Translations under genes and position numbers: made by a program
Notes under the pieces: model-generated
Told to the model about the DNA's origin: nothing
The model's input: the letters and a program-made list of their open reading frames with translations, nothing else
Databases searched by the model: none
Shown here: piece by piece, positions 1-13,300 of the stretch
How positions within the stretch are numbered: position 1 is the stretch's first letter
How the letters are laid out: each line of letters begins with the position of its first letter
DNA from: Apteryx mantelli
Lineage: Eukaryota > Chordata > Aves > Apterygiformes > Apterygidae
Assembly: GCF_036417845.1 (NCBI RefSeq)
Contig: NC_089980.1
Span: 112,865,169-112,929,168 of the forward strand
Direction of reading: 5' to 3'
Length of the DNA: 64,000 nucleotides

Positions 1-3000
1 TAAGGAAAAAAGGTTTCCTGCAGCTTGTATTTCAAATTGTTAGTGGTGTGAACCAGAAAGCAAAAGATTTAGGGAATGTAGGTGCAGAACTTCTGCCCAG
101 CAAGCATGAAGTGTCGAGGTATATCAGTAAAATATTGCCCAGCCATCTTCAGACAGAGAACTTGAATCTTGGATTGTTTCACACTTACCTTGCCCTGTGA
201 ATAATGCCATTGCTCCAAAAAGGACAGAATGTTCCTTTCCTTGGCATAAGGAGATTTCTTTGAATGGACATGTAGACTACAGAAAGAAACTTAGTATAAG
301 GCACATTACTCACCTATTCTAACCAACATTTTAACATTTGCTTCTAAGGAAACATAACCAAGATCACAGCAGTAGGAGAGGGATTTCAACCTGTTTCACT
401 GTGCAGAAAGGGAAGAAGAGCAAGGTTCTCCTTAGTCTCCTGCCAAGGCTACCAGCACACAGGTGCTGGCTGGTGGGGGCATGGGGCTGGTGGGGCATTG
501 CTGCACGCTCTCCACGGCGGCCGGGGAGCCGCTGCAGGGGGACGCCTGCAGCCTTGCCTCTTCTTCAGCACGACCATCTAGCACATCTCACCCATGAAAG
601 GCAAAATAATGGGCTACTGGCATAAATTGCTGAACTTCTTACTGGAGCTGGGGGGGATGGGGAAGGGGGTGACAGGCAAGAAATGTTAAATATCCACCCT
701 GATCTTCCCTAACAGCAGAGCTATCCATGGCCCTGTATTGAGAGCAGATGGCAAAATGATCATCCAGGGCTTAGCTGTAAAGAAAAGATAGAAACTAACA
801 CACAGTAGCACAACCTGTCTCTGAACTGGCAGGTACTTCATCTTCTGGTTATAATCTTAAAAACAGCCCAAGTATCTGGGGTGGAAAGAATAATGTATAT
901 CATTGCCTCGAGCTAAAGGAGATCAGATCAAAATTCAGGGACAATTTTGAGGAAGCAAAATACAAAAGGAGCCAAGTCATGAATCTGTGTAGTAAAAACT
1001 GCAAAATGTACAGTTAGACTATGGCATAAAAGAAAAAGATTCTAAACCACTCTTGACAAATGCATTATTTTCCAGTAACACTAAAGTGAAAAAAATGGTA
1101 TGCAGTAAATATTAGCTGTATCTTTTATTTCTTACAGCATTTGCCTTGTCACTTAAGGGACTGACATAACTTTTACGTTTCTGTATTTCAGATACATTTC
1201 AGAGCTTATTATATCATCATTTCCTTTCAAAAACAGTTCCATGTTACAAGTGAAATATTTAATTAGAGAAAGCTGGTTTTCCCTAAGTAATCCTTAATTT
1301 AGCTGTAGGTCTGGTACAGATTTATGCTGACAGTTATACCAGCTTAAATCAATACATAAATTGGTACATTTCTTCTTTAGTCAAATGCTCACAAGATAAA
1401 TATTACCCAAGGCTATGGAAATGCATGCTTTGTTTCATTTTAAGGACATCTTGTACGCCAGAGGAATAATCCCCATGTAGCAACATAAGAATAGCTATTA
1501 AGATCAATAGGGTCAGAATATTGCTGAAAGTGATTAGAAAGAGCCAAATAGAACAGACTGCTTTTATTTTGTGTTATTTATGTACAGTATTATTTGTGAA
1601 CCCAAGAGTAATTTTGTGAGAAGTTACTTGCCTAAACAAAAAGAAAATTAAAAAAAAAGTCTGGTAGTCTCTAACTCATGTTAATATCACTTAAACTAAA
1701 GAACAAATCACTTCTTATTCTATGTATAGAAATGCCATCTTTTAAATAAAGAGCAAACAGGTATACAGTGAACATCTTTGATAAGGCACTCCAGAATAGC
1801 TACTCAGCTACCATGAACACAGTGTTGCTTTCCTAAATTAAAAATGAATGTCTGTCTTTCTCAGTCTAGGTAAAAGGAAGTTGGGTGGTTAAATTCCTTG
1901 CCATTAATAGAATAATACACTGCTTACACTAGTAAAAAATAGTTGATCCAAGATAAAAGTTATTTTAATCTAAGCACCATTTTATGTGAAGTCAGTATTT
2001 TTTTTGTTTGATTATGATACTTAATTCAGTGTCTGATCCTCAAATATTTCCAGTAAAATATTATTTACACAATGTGTGCAGGATCTTTTCTTAAGAGATC
2101 TGTTCCACTGAGTCGTTGCTGACATGCAACACTGGAGGGCACCAGAAGAACGGAGATGGTAGTTTTCTGGGTCCACTTTCCCTTCGGGACTGCCTGGGAA
2201 ACGTAGTTGGGCCATCCTGCAGCTAATTAATTAATGTCCAGTTATCCTGGAGAGGTGAGAGGCAGGGAGGGAGGCTGTTGCCCTTGTCTGGGCACCATAT
2301 TCCGTCTTTGACGATAGCGGCAGAAGCAGCAGTCGTAGCAGGGACAGCACGCAGCTGCAGTGACCTCAGGGAGAGCCATGTGCTAGCAGAAACCTGTGGA
2401 CAGGAAGGGGTGAATCCTAAAGTAATATGATAAAGCACTTCTTTCAGCCAGTAATGCTGGTGGCAGAGCAGCAAGAGCGGAAGAAAGTCAAAATAGTTAA
2501 TAGTTAAAATACACATTTTAACAGTGGCCTGTCCACTTTCCCTCACCTCATACCCACCTACTGTCTGCGAAGATTTTGGGGAAGAAGGCTACAACTCAGG
2601 ACGATCCCAATAGATTGGAGAAATGATCTGAAAAACAGGAGGTATAATTCAATAAGGATAGGCTGGAAAATTCAGATTCATTAAAATCAAAGTTCATAGC
2701 AGTGCATCAGGTTTGGCAACATTTTCATCAGGAAAAGGCTTTTCAGCTCCAGGATGAATTTCCAGTCACAACAAGAGAGCATCATCCCCACAGAAGTCAA
2801 TAAAAAGACACTCAGCCCTGCCTGGAGAGGACTTATGTCTTTCATCTTTTCAGTTCAGACTAGGAACTTTATTTGGACATTTCAGATATGTGATCTGACC
2901 CCAAACTATTTGAAAGTTTCTTTTTCTCAATATCCTCTGTCAGGTCTATCCCAGTTCGTATGAATAATTTAATATTTACCACCCTTGGAGAGGCAGGGTG

Positions 3001-3600
3001 AGCAGACTTGTTTCTTGCCTCTCAAAGCAGTGTCCTAAGCACCAGTCTCTTGGCTGTTCCAGGACAACACTTGCATGAATTTTTTTTCTCGTTCAGCACA
3101 GTGCAGCATGGAAACATTTTTGAAATTACAGAAGTTCAGCAGATGGGAAAAATAGTTCTTTCCCATGTTGCTGGGAGAATGGTGCAGCGAACAGATTTCT
3201 GGCCCAGCTGCTGCTCTGAAGCTGTTATACTGGTCACTGCATACACTGGAGAATTCAGCCAGTGAATTATGGCTTGCTATAACAAGAATGTTCTGCTTTC
3301 CATAGCTCACACTCACTGGAACAATAGCAAATGCACTGAAGCAGCCCGCGCAGCAGTCAGTGATATTTCAGGGTCTCTCTGCTTCATTGCTGGAGTCAAA
3401 CAAGCTCTGGCAAAAGGACACGTTGGTCACAGTGTCAGAACTAACAGATCAGCTTTTCTGAAGGAGAGACGGAAGCTTCAGGCCAGAGGAATAGCAAAGC
3501 ACTCCGATTCCGAAAGAAGCCTCGCAAAAGTTGAAAGTAACTCAAAGCAGAGATCGTAAACCATGTATTAAAACTCAATGCAGAGCACTCTTGTGGTGCT
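1..3600. other. Upstream flanking DNA, no gene seen
   Basis: AT-rich noncoding sequence. The longest open frames (about 95-107 codons, at 338-625, 2223-2546 and 3269-3559) show no family resemblance or codon pattern I would trust. A GC-richer patch lies at about 450-560. If gene order is as in other amniotes, the 3' end of KLHL31 would lie on this side, but I see none of its coding sequence. Confidence 0.6.
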
Positions 3601-3608
3601 GTGAGACT

Positions 3609-4690
3609 AATAAATAACACCTCAAGCTTTTAGCAACAGCTTAAATACTTCTTTATCAAACCACCCTTTGAAACAAAAGATATGCATATCTCCTAAACTG
3701 AAATTCTTGCCGGGAGTCATAGAAAAGGGACTGTTTCACCCAGCAGAAGCAGAGTAGGAAGATATCCAAGTCTGGGTCACACCACCAGAAGTTGGATTCG
3801 TTCATATGAGAAATGAGTGCTCAAAGAATTCCCATGTGATCATATCTCTTTGGAAGGACAGACCACTTATAAAAGGCCAGATTAGTCACACAAGTCATGA
3901 AATTGAGTAGCTGCTGGCACTATCTGTTAGGCAACCTAAACGTTTTCATATCTGCCACTGTTCTTTTGAAACAAGCATGCTGAATGCGATCGGCATTACC
4001 TTTTTTCACACTGAAGGCAACTCAAGGTCAGGATACTTAAATTTAGGTATCTATATATGCACTAGATATTTAAACTCCAGTTATAGTCAATGCAGTCCAA
4101 GGAGCTTATAACCTATTTATTCAGTCGCCCATAAGATTCTGCTGTAGGACAAGCTGAGCTGCTCTATAGGCTTTACTGATTGTACTGGCTAGAGACACGA
4201 TTCACATGCAAATGTCCAGCCCTGTTTTAACAGCAGGGGTGTCCTGCCTGGCATCCAGCTGCTCCAAAAAGATATGGGTTTCCCCTTTGTTGTAAGTACC
4301 AACCACGCGTCTTGAACTTCTGGCACCAACATTTAGACAACTGAATTGAGCCACTGATCTCTGCTGGCCAGAGTGAAAACCTAGACACCAAGCATATTTG
4401 TATATACCTACAGGTAGACACATTAATATAAGGGCCTTCATCTTGAACTGAATTCCACTCTAGATATTGCACATCTGCCTCTGCATTTGAAGATTTTTTG
4501 GCCTGAAGTTTTGCTTTGAGGTTGTTGGGCCTATTGCTTGCCGAATCCCACATACTCTCTTTTACCCATTGCGAGGCAATCTGAAATACTTTTCAGCAAC
4601 AGTTTAAATTATTAAGCCACAAGGCTTAATAAGCCGCAAAGTTTGATAAGGAAGTATAACAGCTTGAGGTGTTATTAAGCCACAAGGCTG
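3609..4690. repeat. Inverted-repeat pair about 1 kb apart
   Basis: AACACCTCAAGC near 3616 recurs inverted as GCTTGAGGTGTT at 4662-4673. Beyond that, CTTCTTTATCAAAC (about 3649-3662) matches inverted GTTTGATAAGGAAG (4641-4654). The right copy also has two direct copies of ATTAAGCCACAAGGCT (4611-4626 and 4674-4689). This could be the ends of a decayed DNA transposon or two opposed copies of one repeat family. Confidence 0.4.
4611..4630. repeat. Perfect hairpin, 8-bp stem
   Basis: ATTAAGCC-ACAA-GGCTTAAT is a perfect 8-bp inverted repeat around a 4-base loop, inside the right arm of the larger inverted-repeat pair. Confidence 0.75.
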
Positions 4691-4699
4691 GTGTGGAAC

Positions 4700-7600
4700 A
4701 GATATACATGCACAATGGTGGCTCAGTGTTTCAAGACCCCTTTCAAGCCTTCTCAACCCCAGCCCACAGCAGACAGCTGAACTCGGGAGCCATTGGCATC
4801 ATCCAAGTTTTGTAAGAAAGTCACTGCAAGGCAGCTGGATGCCCTCCTTTACTGTTCAAAGATGAAAAAAATTAGATAGCTATGGGTGAAGTAGGAATGA
4901 AAATATGTGAGAGCACCAGATGAAAAGCAAGGGCAAAAGATCAATCCACACTGATAACCAAGGATACGACTGACAGCAGTCAAATTGGAGACCATGGAGG
5001 AACCAGTTGTGTGTTCACCTTGTGGCCAGGCGGCCAGTGCTCTGATGACGGGTGGATGGCAGCAGGGTTATGGTACATCCCGTGACATGCTGCTTTCCAC
5101 TGTCCCACCAGGAGGACAGACTAAGATACCACATAAAAAGAGCAACCATGGCCAACAGGCAGTAACCTTTCCTGAGATTCATAGAGAGTGAAGTAAACAA
5201 TATTATGAGGCAAAAAGATTGCACCGTAACAGCAACTATCTCACTCATACAGGGTATCAGAGGCCTGTTCAAGCAACAGTTCAGCATTGCTAGTCAGGTT
5301 TAACCCAAGAGAAGTGGTAAGGACCCAAGAGCAGCACCCCTTGTCCTCCATATCACACACGAGGGCTCCTGGTCAGACCCCTTGAACACACACACATCTT
5401 GGTGCTTGTGAATATGTGGGTGTGAGAGTGTGAGTGGGTTGAATCTGCTCACTTAGGGCTCTCTAAAATAAAATTCCCATCCCCTGCCCCTTCCATACGG
5501 TTTTGCACTGTGTTTTGCTACACTAGTTTCCTACAGCTGTACCCCATCAGGGAAAATCCTACCTGAACAGGTTCAGACCTCTCAGAGCTTCCTCTTTTCC
5601 TAATATAAAGTGCCCTGATCCTTGTGAAACTAAGCACGGAAACTGCTCACAGATACAGAGTTTTTGTAGGAATACAGTAACATGACCTGCTCAATCCAAC
5701 TAAAATTCATAGTGAAAAGTATGGGTCTAGAAAAGAGGAAAATGTGGTTTCCACTATACTATTTCAGTTTGCTTCCAGCTGTCGTTGTTTTCCTGTTACC
5801 GAGACAATTCACTGCCAGTTGTTAGAATCCCCTGTCACCCCCATCACAACGCTTTCAAATCACATCAGCACAAAGCAGAGCAGGGATTACTAGGTGGTGT
5901 TTAAATTCATTAAGACAAAGACTATATGGGAAGGAACATCACATGGGGGCTGAACTTCCTTCTCCTATTCTAATTAGGCTTCAATCACTTGAAAAGTTAG
6001 CCCTTTTCATTCCCAGACTTCTGCATTTACTGGTTATCACTTTGTTTTTGAACATGAAAAGAGGATCCAGCATTCACTGTTTGTCATTCAACATAAGACT
6101 CAACCAAATTCTGAATAGCATTGGTTTAGGAGTGATTGTTCCAGTTCATTCGTTTTGAAGCTTTTCTCCCAGCCTGTACTACTTACTTTGGTTTTCCTGG
6201 AATGAAATCTAAACAAAAACTGCCTGCCGTTAGAACTGCCATTCCAGTGAGTCACTGACCCATGCCACAGCTTGGAGCGAGTGACTAGATCACTCGATAT
6301 CTCAGTTGTGCGTTCTGAATAACAGCATTAATGAGTTATGCTTTACTGATAATGAAAAAAGTGAACATGAATGGAATTATTTCCAGAAGGTAAATCACAA
6401 AATAAATATTCATTAATGAGTGATCCGAAGAAGAGAATGTGCTGGTGGGAGCAATTGCATTTTGACTAAGGCTGTAATCTCAAATAATGCCCTGCCTTAT
6501 TAAATACTGAAAGTCACCATGACAAGGCACAAATTGTTATTAAGGTTGTTAAAGGGATGATGACTCTCTTCATTCACTGACATCGCAGGGATTAGCAAGG
6601 CCCCTGAGAAAACTTATGGCCCTTTCCAAGTTATTGTTCCCTCCCACGAGATGTTGTTGTTGTCAGCGGCTGCCCATCCTGCAGGTACTGCTCAGTCATG
6701 CTTCTCAGGCAGTAGCTCAGCAAAACAACTGCGTAACCATCATCAGGACTTCAGTAGGCTGAGGAATTTCTCAGAAATTTCAAGGAAAATGAGCAAGTGT
6801 GTTCACAGTGACATTTTCAGAGAAGAGAGTTCCTGCGGGGAAAAACACAGAAATGTTCCTTTGAAAATTATCAAGTTGGAAAAGGAAATTCACATCATAA
6901 GCTGATCAGAGGTAGCTCTAAAGGCTGAATGGGTTATTTTATGAGTTGTTTTAGCTGAGCAGTCACAGCATGCAGGGCTGTGGTCAGTTCATGGGAATAA
7001 GCAATTAATTTTGTCAACAGCAAATCCAGTGAATCCTTGTTTCTTATGAATTAGTGTCTTACTTTCTTAATCACCCAGTGCAGTAGCTCTGACAGCTCCC
7101 CTGACCCTAACACTCTGTATGACTTTCTGCTCACCTCAACATTACACTCGTCTTCTTCTCACCTTCTCTAAGTACTCATGGAGTGAAAAGCAGCATGTGC
7201 TCCCTCCTGTCCCTACCAGGGGACATGCTGGCTGGCGGCCTGAGACCTACAGCGTGACTGGCCTGCTGCCAAACACAGCAGCTACTGTTGAGCACTTACT
7301 TTAGCTTTTGCCTCAGTGGAGACAGTGCTTTAAATTTCCTTCCTTAATCAGATCCTGTCCTCAAAGGTCTTGTAGAAAATTCCACTATTCCACTATTCAT
7401 CATCTCAGCTGATCAGCCCTACTAAGCAATAGAGAGAAATAGGCACTCTTGGTCTGTGATTCATCCCATCCCAAAATAGATGTCTAAATTAGGTCACTTG
7501 AATCATGTTTAAAAGTGTCAGTTGGTCTCCACTAACTCTGAGGAGAACCAAGGTGACTATCTCAGATGAAGACATTGATACTGTACAAGTCTAAACTTAG

Positions 7601-8500
7601 GTGAAATGAATCCTACCATAATTCCTTTGAGATGTGTGTCGCACATGATGTTAAAATTTGGCAACTGGTTTAAAAGCTATTATAGCAGGACAGATGAATA
7701 GACAGTGTGATTGCCTAAGCCTTCTTTCCATAGGATCTAAAAAATCAAAAAGTATTGGAGAAGTGTGAGAAAGTAAAAATATATTTGTGGCTATTTCCAC
7801 AGAGAAAGATGCTAAATTCAATGAATAAATTATTTGTTGTGAATCACTCAATCTGTTTTAGATTCTGTGCCTGTTCATCAGATTTAAATAATTAAGGTCT
7901 CACATAATAAATTTCATAAAGCTGCACCCAATATTTCCTGCATAAAATTCACAAATACTCATTAAATTAGAGAAGGCAATGAAAAAGATAGCAAATCTCA
8001 AATTAAGGACATCTTTTCTCTTTGAAAAACTAAAATTCAGAAAAATGCATTTATCCCCTTAATAGGTTAAAAAACCTGAGCATCTATACAGCAGCTTTCC
8101 CACACTTCAGGCCATTCTCTGCCTCTTTTCTGAGCCCTCTCCACCTGCTCAACACCCTTATATGAGGGCAGGCAGTAGAGCAAGGTACCCCCAGCACTGG
8201 TGTCACCACTGGTTAAAATCACCATGTGTTATTTAACTGCGAGCACCAAAAAGTTGACTTATTCTACAGAGATGAACTGCCATTCCCTCTGTTAGTTCAC
8301 TGACCTTTTTGCCTTTTGCAAGATTTTCCAGGAATTAACATATATTTTTCAAGTCATAAAGAAAGAAAGTGATGAAAGCGAGAGGATGAAATAGGAGTCA
8401 CATAAGACATATGAGTTTTAAGAAGAGGAGAATATTTAGTTGTTACATGTCAGAAAATGGAAAAAAATGGCCATTAACTTGTAAACGACCTTGAAACTCT
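4700..8500. other. Flanking DNA, no gene seen
   Basis: AT-rich noncoding sequence without recognisable exons or repeats. Near 6326 and 6410 the 11-base CATTAATGAGT occurs twice in a homeobox-site-rich stretch (ATTA cores), the kind of composition seen in developmental enhancers, but this alone proves nothing. Confidence 0.5.
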
Positions 8501-10300
8501 CTCCTGCTTGCCCCTTTTTGAGCTCAGCCTGAGTTTCCACATGCCTGCCTCTGCGAGCCTGGAGTTAGCCCCCAAAGACTACTCTGCAGGTGCACAAGCG
8601 CACCACAATGCTGCAATGCATTTACTGAATTTGTTTTGCAACACAAAAAATCTGCCTCATTCAACTTCATTATGAAAAGGAGGGCTGAAACATATGGTTA
8701 TACAATAAATTCTCACCACTTACCTCATGTGTGAAACCCCAGGAGAGCTGGGCTGCGGGCACCTTCCAGCTTCTCCTACACATCAGTTTCACACTCAGCC
8801 TGGGTTGCCACATGCCCACTTCTGCAATCGCGGGGACAGCCCAGGAAATCCCCACCACGGGCTATTGCTTGGGGGCAGTGTGCTTGCTGCTCCAACGCTC
8901 ACCTCCCCCTTGGCAGGCTGTGGTGCCGGGCTTGGTGCTCGCATGGGCACCGTGCGTGCTTGGCGCAAGGGGGAATGAGAATCAGAATGATTTCACTAAG
9001 GGTCAGAAGGTTTTGGTGGAGATGGACATCGTTGTCCCCAGGGTAACCGCCTCTGGCAAGCTTGGCCATCTCATGTAACCTCCCCCTCTTGCTAAAGCTT
9101 TGCATACAGTTTCAGGAAGCATAAGGTGGTGCAGCCATCAAAAGACGCAATCCTGCGTGTTTCCCCCTGACCTCTGCAGCCCCTGCAGGCAGTTGGCTCC
9201 TGCCCCTCAGCGCTGCCTCGCAAGGGCCCATGCGCCTGTGTGGCCACATGCGAAACCAGACCAAGAACCCGAGCCAGATTTTAACTTGCATTTTTGTTCT
9301 TGCTGGCTCAGATTTCAGCCAGATCAGTTCCTCTGTCATTTATTGCAGGCTTGTGCAAACACAAGGGAGAGGATGGGAATGAGCAGGTTAGGGAGGAGTG
9401 CTACATCTTTTGGCAGTGATTTTGGCTAATGTCAGCATAACAATATAATCTGTAACTTCATCTGACTTCTCACCCTCCCCAAAGCAGCCCCCTTCAGCTT
9501 CCTGCTTCATGAAAGTGGAGGGCATTTGACTGCTTCTGTGACTGGGCTGTGCAAGTCATATGGTTTGCAAATAGTCACGGTTGTTTTGCAATCGAATGCA
9601 AGCTAAAAATCCTAGGAGAGGAGACTCTGAAAGTATTTATTTTGCAAAAGTCACCAGGTTTGTGAAAAGCTAAATGAAGCCATCAGCCATCACTTGAGAT
9701 TCCTCCTGGACAATGCCCAGGGCATAGCAGCATCCTTCATGTGGGACTGAAGGGCAGAGCACAAGCCAAAGCAGCTAGCCTTGCAGGCTGACCCTTCCCG
9801 ATCCAAGCACGAACCTGCAAAACCTTCTCGCGAAGCTGGGGATCTCCCACTTTCCACCCCCCAGCTCTGCAGCAGGAAAGCCTGAGGCGTCAGCCCGCAG
9901 GCGGCCAGCACAGCAAGGCCGTGTCTTGCCCATGTCCCCATCCCAACAGTTCCCCAGGTGAGCTGGCAAATTCCCAGGAGACCCCTCTGGTTTGAAACAT
10001 TGGTCAAAATTGATATGCATCTGTGAAATGTTGTCTTTGACAAATCTGCAATTTCCTGTGAAAGATCAAGCTTTTGGCAAATTCCCCACAACTGTGTCTG
10101 CAGTCACCTGCTCTCCCGAGGCCCCGGCCTGGTGGCCAGGATTTCTGTTTATGAAGGGATGAGGAAGGGGGTTCAGCAATGCAGTGATTAGCCCATGGCA
10201 GAGGCCCACTCTGCCAAAGGAACATCTTCTAAATCCCAGGGAACAGGCCCGCGGAAATCCAATTTCAGTTGCTGGATCCACTGAGAGTTGCAGAAAGCTG
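8500..10300. other. GC-richer intergenic patch with a dispersed 36-base repeat
   Basis: GC content is higher than in the flanks, and overlapping open frames of up to 133 codons occur on both strands (for example 9690-10091 minus and 8731-9078 plus), none recognisable. A 36-base unit at 8523-8558 recurs with about six changes at 8794-8829; both copies contain CTCAGCCTG and CCACATGCC. Confidence 0.45.
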
Positions 10301-13300
10301 TCATTTTGTTGCAGTTAAAATTGGAGTATTAAGTAAGATAAAGATTTAAGATAGGTTTAAATAGCTAGAAAAATGACAGTGCTCCTTATATTGTGTTAGA
10401 AAGAGATGCAATTTAATAAAATGAAGGCCTTCTCCGGAGTCTTCAGAGCTGTTACTTATTACCCTAGTGAGCAAGTGTCAGCTTTCTTGGACTGATAGCA
10501 CAGGAGAGTTGTGCAATGCCAGACTATCCCCGAGCCACGTGGCTCTCAGTGTTTTATGCTCAGTATAATGTGCAAATATGAAGTTATTGGTTTGCTAGCA
10601 AGTTTGCTCATGTGAAACAAGGCCAAGAGAGCATGACTGGACAGAAATTATAGGGACCTTTCACATTATAGAAGTGCACATGGTATGTGACCCTCATCAT
10701 AGCCTAAGAAGAGGGACGTTCTCCTGTGCATTTTTGCAGAGAACTTAAGATTAACACAAAAGTTGTCCAAGGGTATCCTTCAGCCAATTTAGAATCATAT
10801 TACAAACAAACTCTGTTTTCAAATTTGAGTGAAATTCACCCTGAACTCGAGAAGAGAGGAGAGGAGAGGACTCTATTACATAGATAACAGTATTTTGAGC
10901 TCTTTACTCTTTCAGCCATTATTTTAATTATGTTTCAAATTGATAGTGACTGAGCAACTTGACAACTTCTCATTTCCTTTTCTGTGAAATGATTTAGCAG
11001 CTTCAGGCAGTAAGAGACCACGACACATTTTAAAGGCACCTCCGTGCTCGTTGACGTGCGTATGAGCAACCAGCGGAGCTGCTCTGCCGCCAAGGCGGCT
11101 CTCGGGCCAGGAGGGCCCTGTGCTGGTGACATCCTGGGAAACTCCCTGGCGCTGCCACACTGTGAACTCCCCAGGATAACTTGAAGGCTGCCTCCTCTGA
11201 CTTTCTCCCCACAAGCATATAAAGGCACTTTAGAAAGAAAGTCACTGATTTTCCTGTTAGTTTAACTACTGAAACTACCTTTCTCGTGAAACTATTGTGC
11301 AAGCTGCACACCCTTTAAGTATTAAACATCTGTTTGCATTTGGATTTTCCACTTGAAGCTTTTAGAAATAATTTACAGTGCACAGGATTAAAATAAACCA
11401 ACTCATTAGTCAGAATAGAAAACCTCAGTTGTCACAATTATCCATTTCTGTGTTTCACACTGCTACCTACCACTATTGGTAGGAAAGTGGCAAAGTCTGT
11501 AGCAAATTTTATCTTTCAATTCAAATAAGGAATTAAAGTCATTTAGGAAGAACAGGAGCCATCTGGAAAATAAGCAGACAGCTTAAAACTAATTAAGGCT
11601 AAAGGTAGTCTTCTATTCACATTCCAGAAGGCTGCCCTTTGGACTCCCCTTAAAATAATACATTAACATTAGGATGAAATATCGACAAGCTGTCCCAGTT
11701 TTTCACCTGATATTGAATTACAAACTATGGATGCTGAATGAGTGACCTAAGTTATTAGCATAGTGAAGTAACATGACATAGTTCAATCATGAGGGAGCAG
11801 CCTGAGTTGCACCTAGATGGAAATAGATGATTTTCCTCCAGAATAAAGTCCATATCCTTCTAGCTGCTTTTATTGATATGTCAGCAGAAAAACAAAATGA
11901 ACTCAGAAAGGATCTGCTCATTTATTTTCTTAAAGAAGAAGATTTGATCCTTTTAGATTATTCAAAACTGATCATATTAGCTCTCTGACTACCAACTAAT
12001 TAAAGGTCTGATTTTCATAGTACTGCTGCTGACTTATGCAGTGATGTAGTTTATTGTGATAAACATGCTTTACTGGTTATGTATAACTGTAGTATGGCAC
12101 ACAGATATACAAAGAACAAGAAAGAAGAGAGAAGAAACTCATCACAAATTTTAATTCAGTTTTTAACTTCTAGCAGTCCCAGAGCAAAGCAGAAAGCTGA
12201 GATTTTAGGGGGTCACAAGATCAGCTGTTTAGTTCAGATGGAACTAGTCAGGTTGCCAAAAGTAGCAGGGAGCACAATCACTATTTGCTAAAAGACAGCA
12301 ATGTATTGGATCCCTTTGAGAGTGTTAAGCATTCAGAAGCACAGGTCCAACTGGCGGGTCAGTACGTAAAGCACAGCTTGTTCCAGGAAAGCTCCCATAA
12401 TCTGGTCAGTGAAAGTACTTTCCTGAGAACATCTAAATACTTCTGTGGATTTTTGTCAATTACAATTACTTTTGATGCTATCCCCCAAAATATTAATGTT
12501 CCATTTCAAAGTGTCAGTTTCTACCTGTAGAACTCCTCGTATTTCAAGAGGATGAGGATATTTAAAATAGACTATATCTTTAATGCAGTCAAGAAAACAT
12601 TTCCCTCTGCACCACGACACTTTCTGTCTCCTGATCCCTCTCTCAGGTTTAGCTCTATTTTTGATTCTGCCACAGAGCTGCTCCACGGGTCTTAGACAAG
12701 TCAGTGTGCAAGTGGGACAAGTTACCAATGCAGGAATCTGAGATGCAAAAACTTGCTTCCTTCACTAATACAGGTATATATATATATTTTTAACAGCTAA
12801 GCAGCTATTATCCTTATTTTACAGTGGGAAAATGAAGTGATAAGCCTTAGGGAAAGAACATTTCAATGTTAAAATCAAGACGGGAACCAAAAAACTCTGA
12901 TTATGTTTAGTGTTTTCTGACTGGTGCCGTAAACACAGCTGGCAACACCATTTGTAGGAAAAGGTGTCCAGCAGTTCGCTATAGAAGATCCTAACTTCAA
13001 CAGCACATTGCTGTGCAAAACATTTATGCAGGTGCAAGTTCTCATCACTGACATCTCTAAGAGTGTCTATCATTAGAAAATGGTGATGAAAATGTTTGTC
13101 ATTGCTGAGAACAAGACAAGGCATGAAATATGCCATTTTTTGGTGTGGTCACTTTGAGAACAAGACTAGGTGCGAAATATGCCATTTTTCTTATGGTAAC
13201 AAAACTTCTAAAGTTGCTCCTTTGGGAGGCTCTTCAGCATCTATGAAATTGGTGGGGGAATTTAAAATTTGGAGAGCTGGGGGTTGTGCTATATGAAAAA

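Noticed and set aside
9690-10091. 133-codon minus-strand open frame in the upstream GC-richer patch
   Set aside because: Overlapping open frames in other phases, no recognisable motif, no plausible splice partners.
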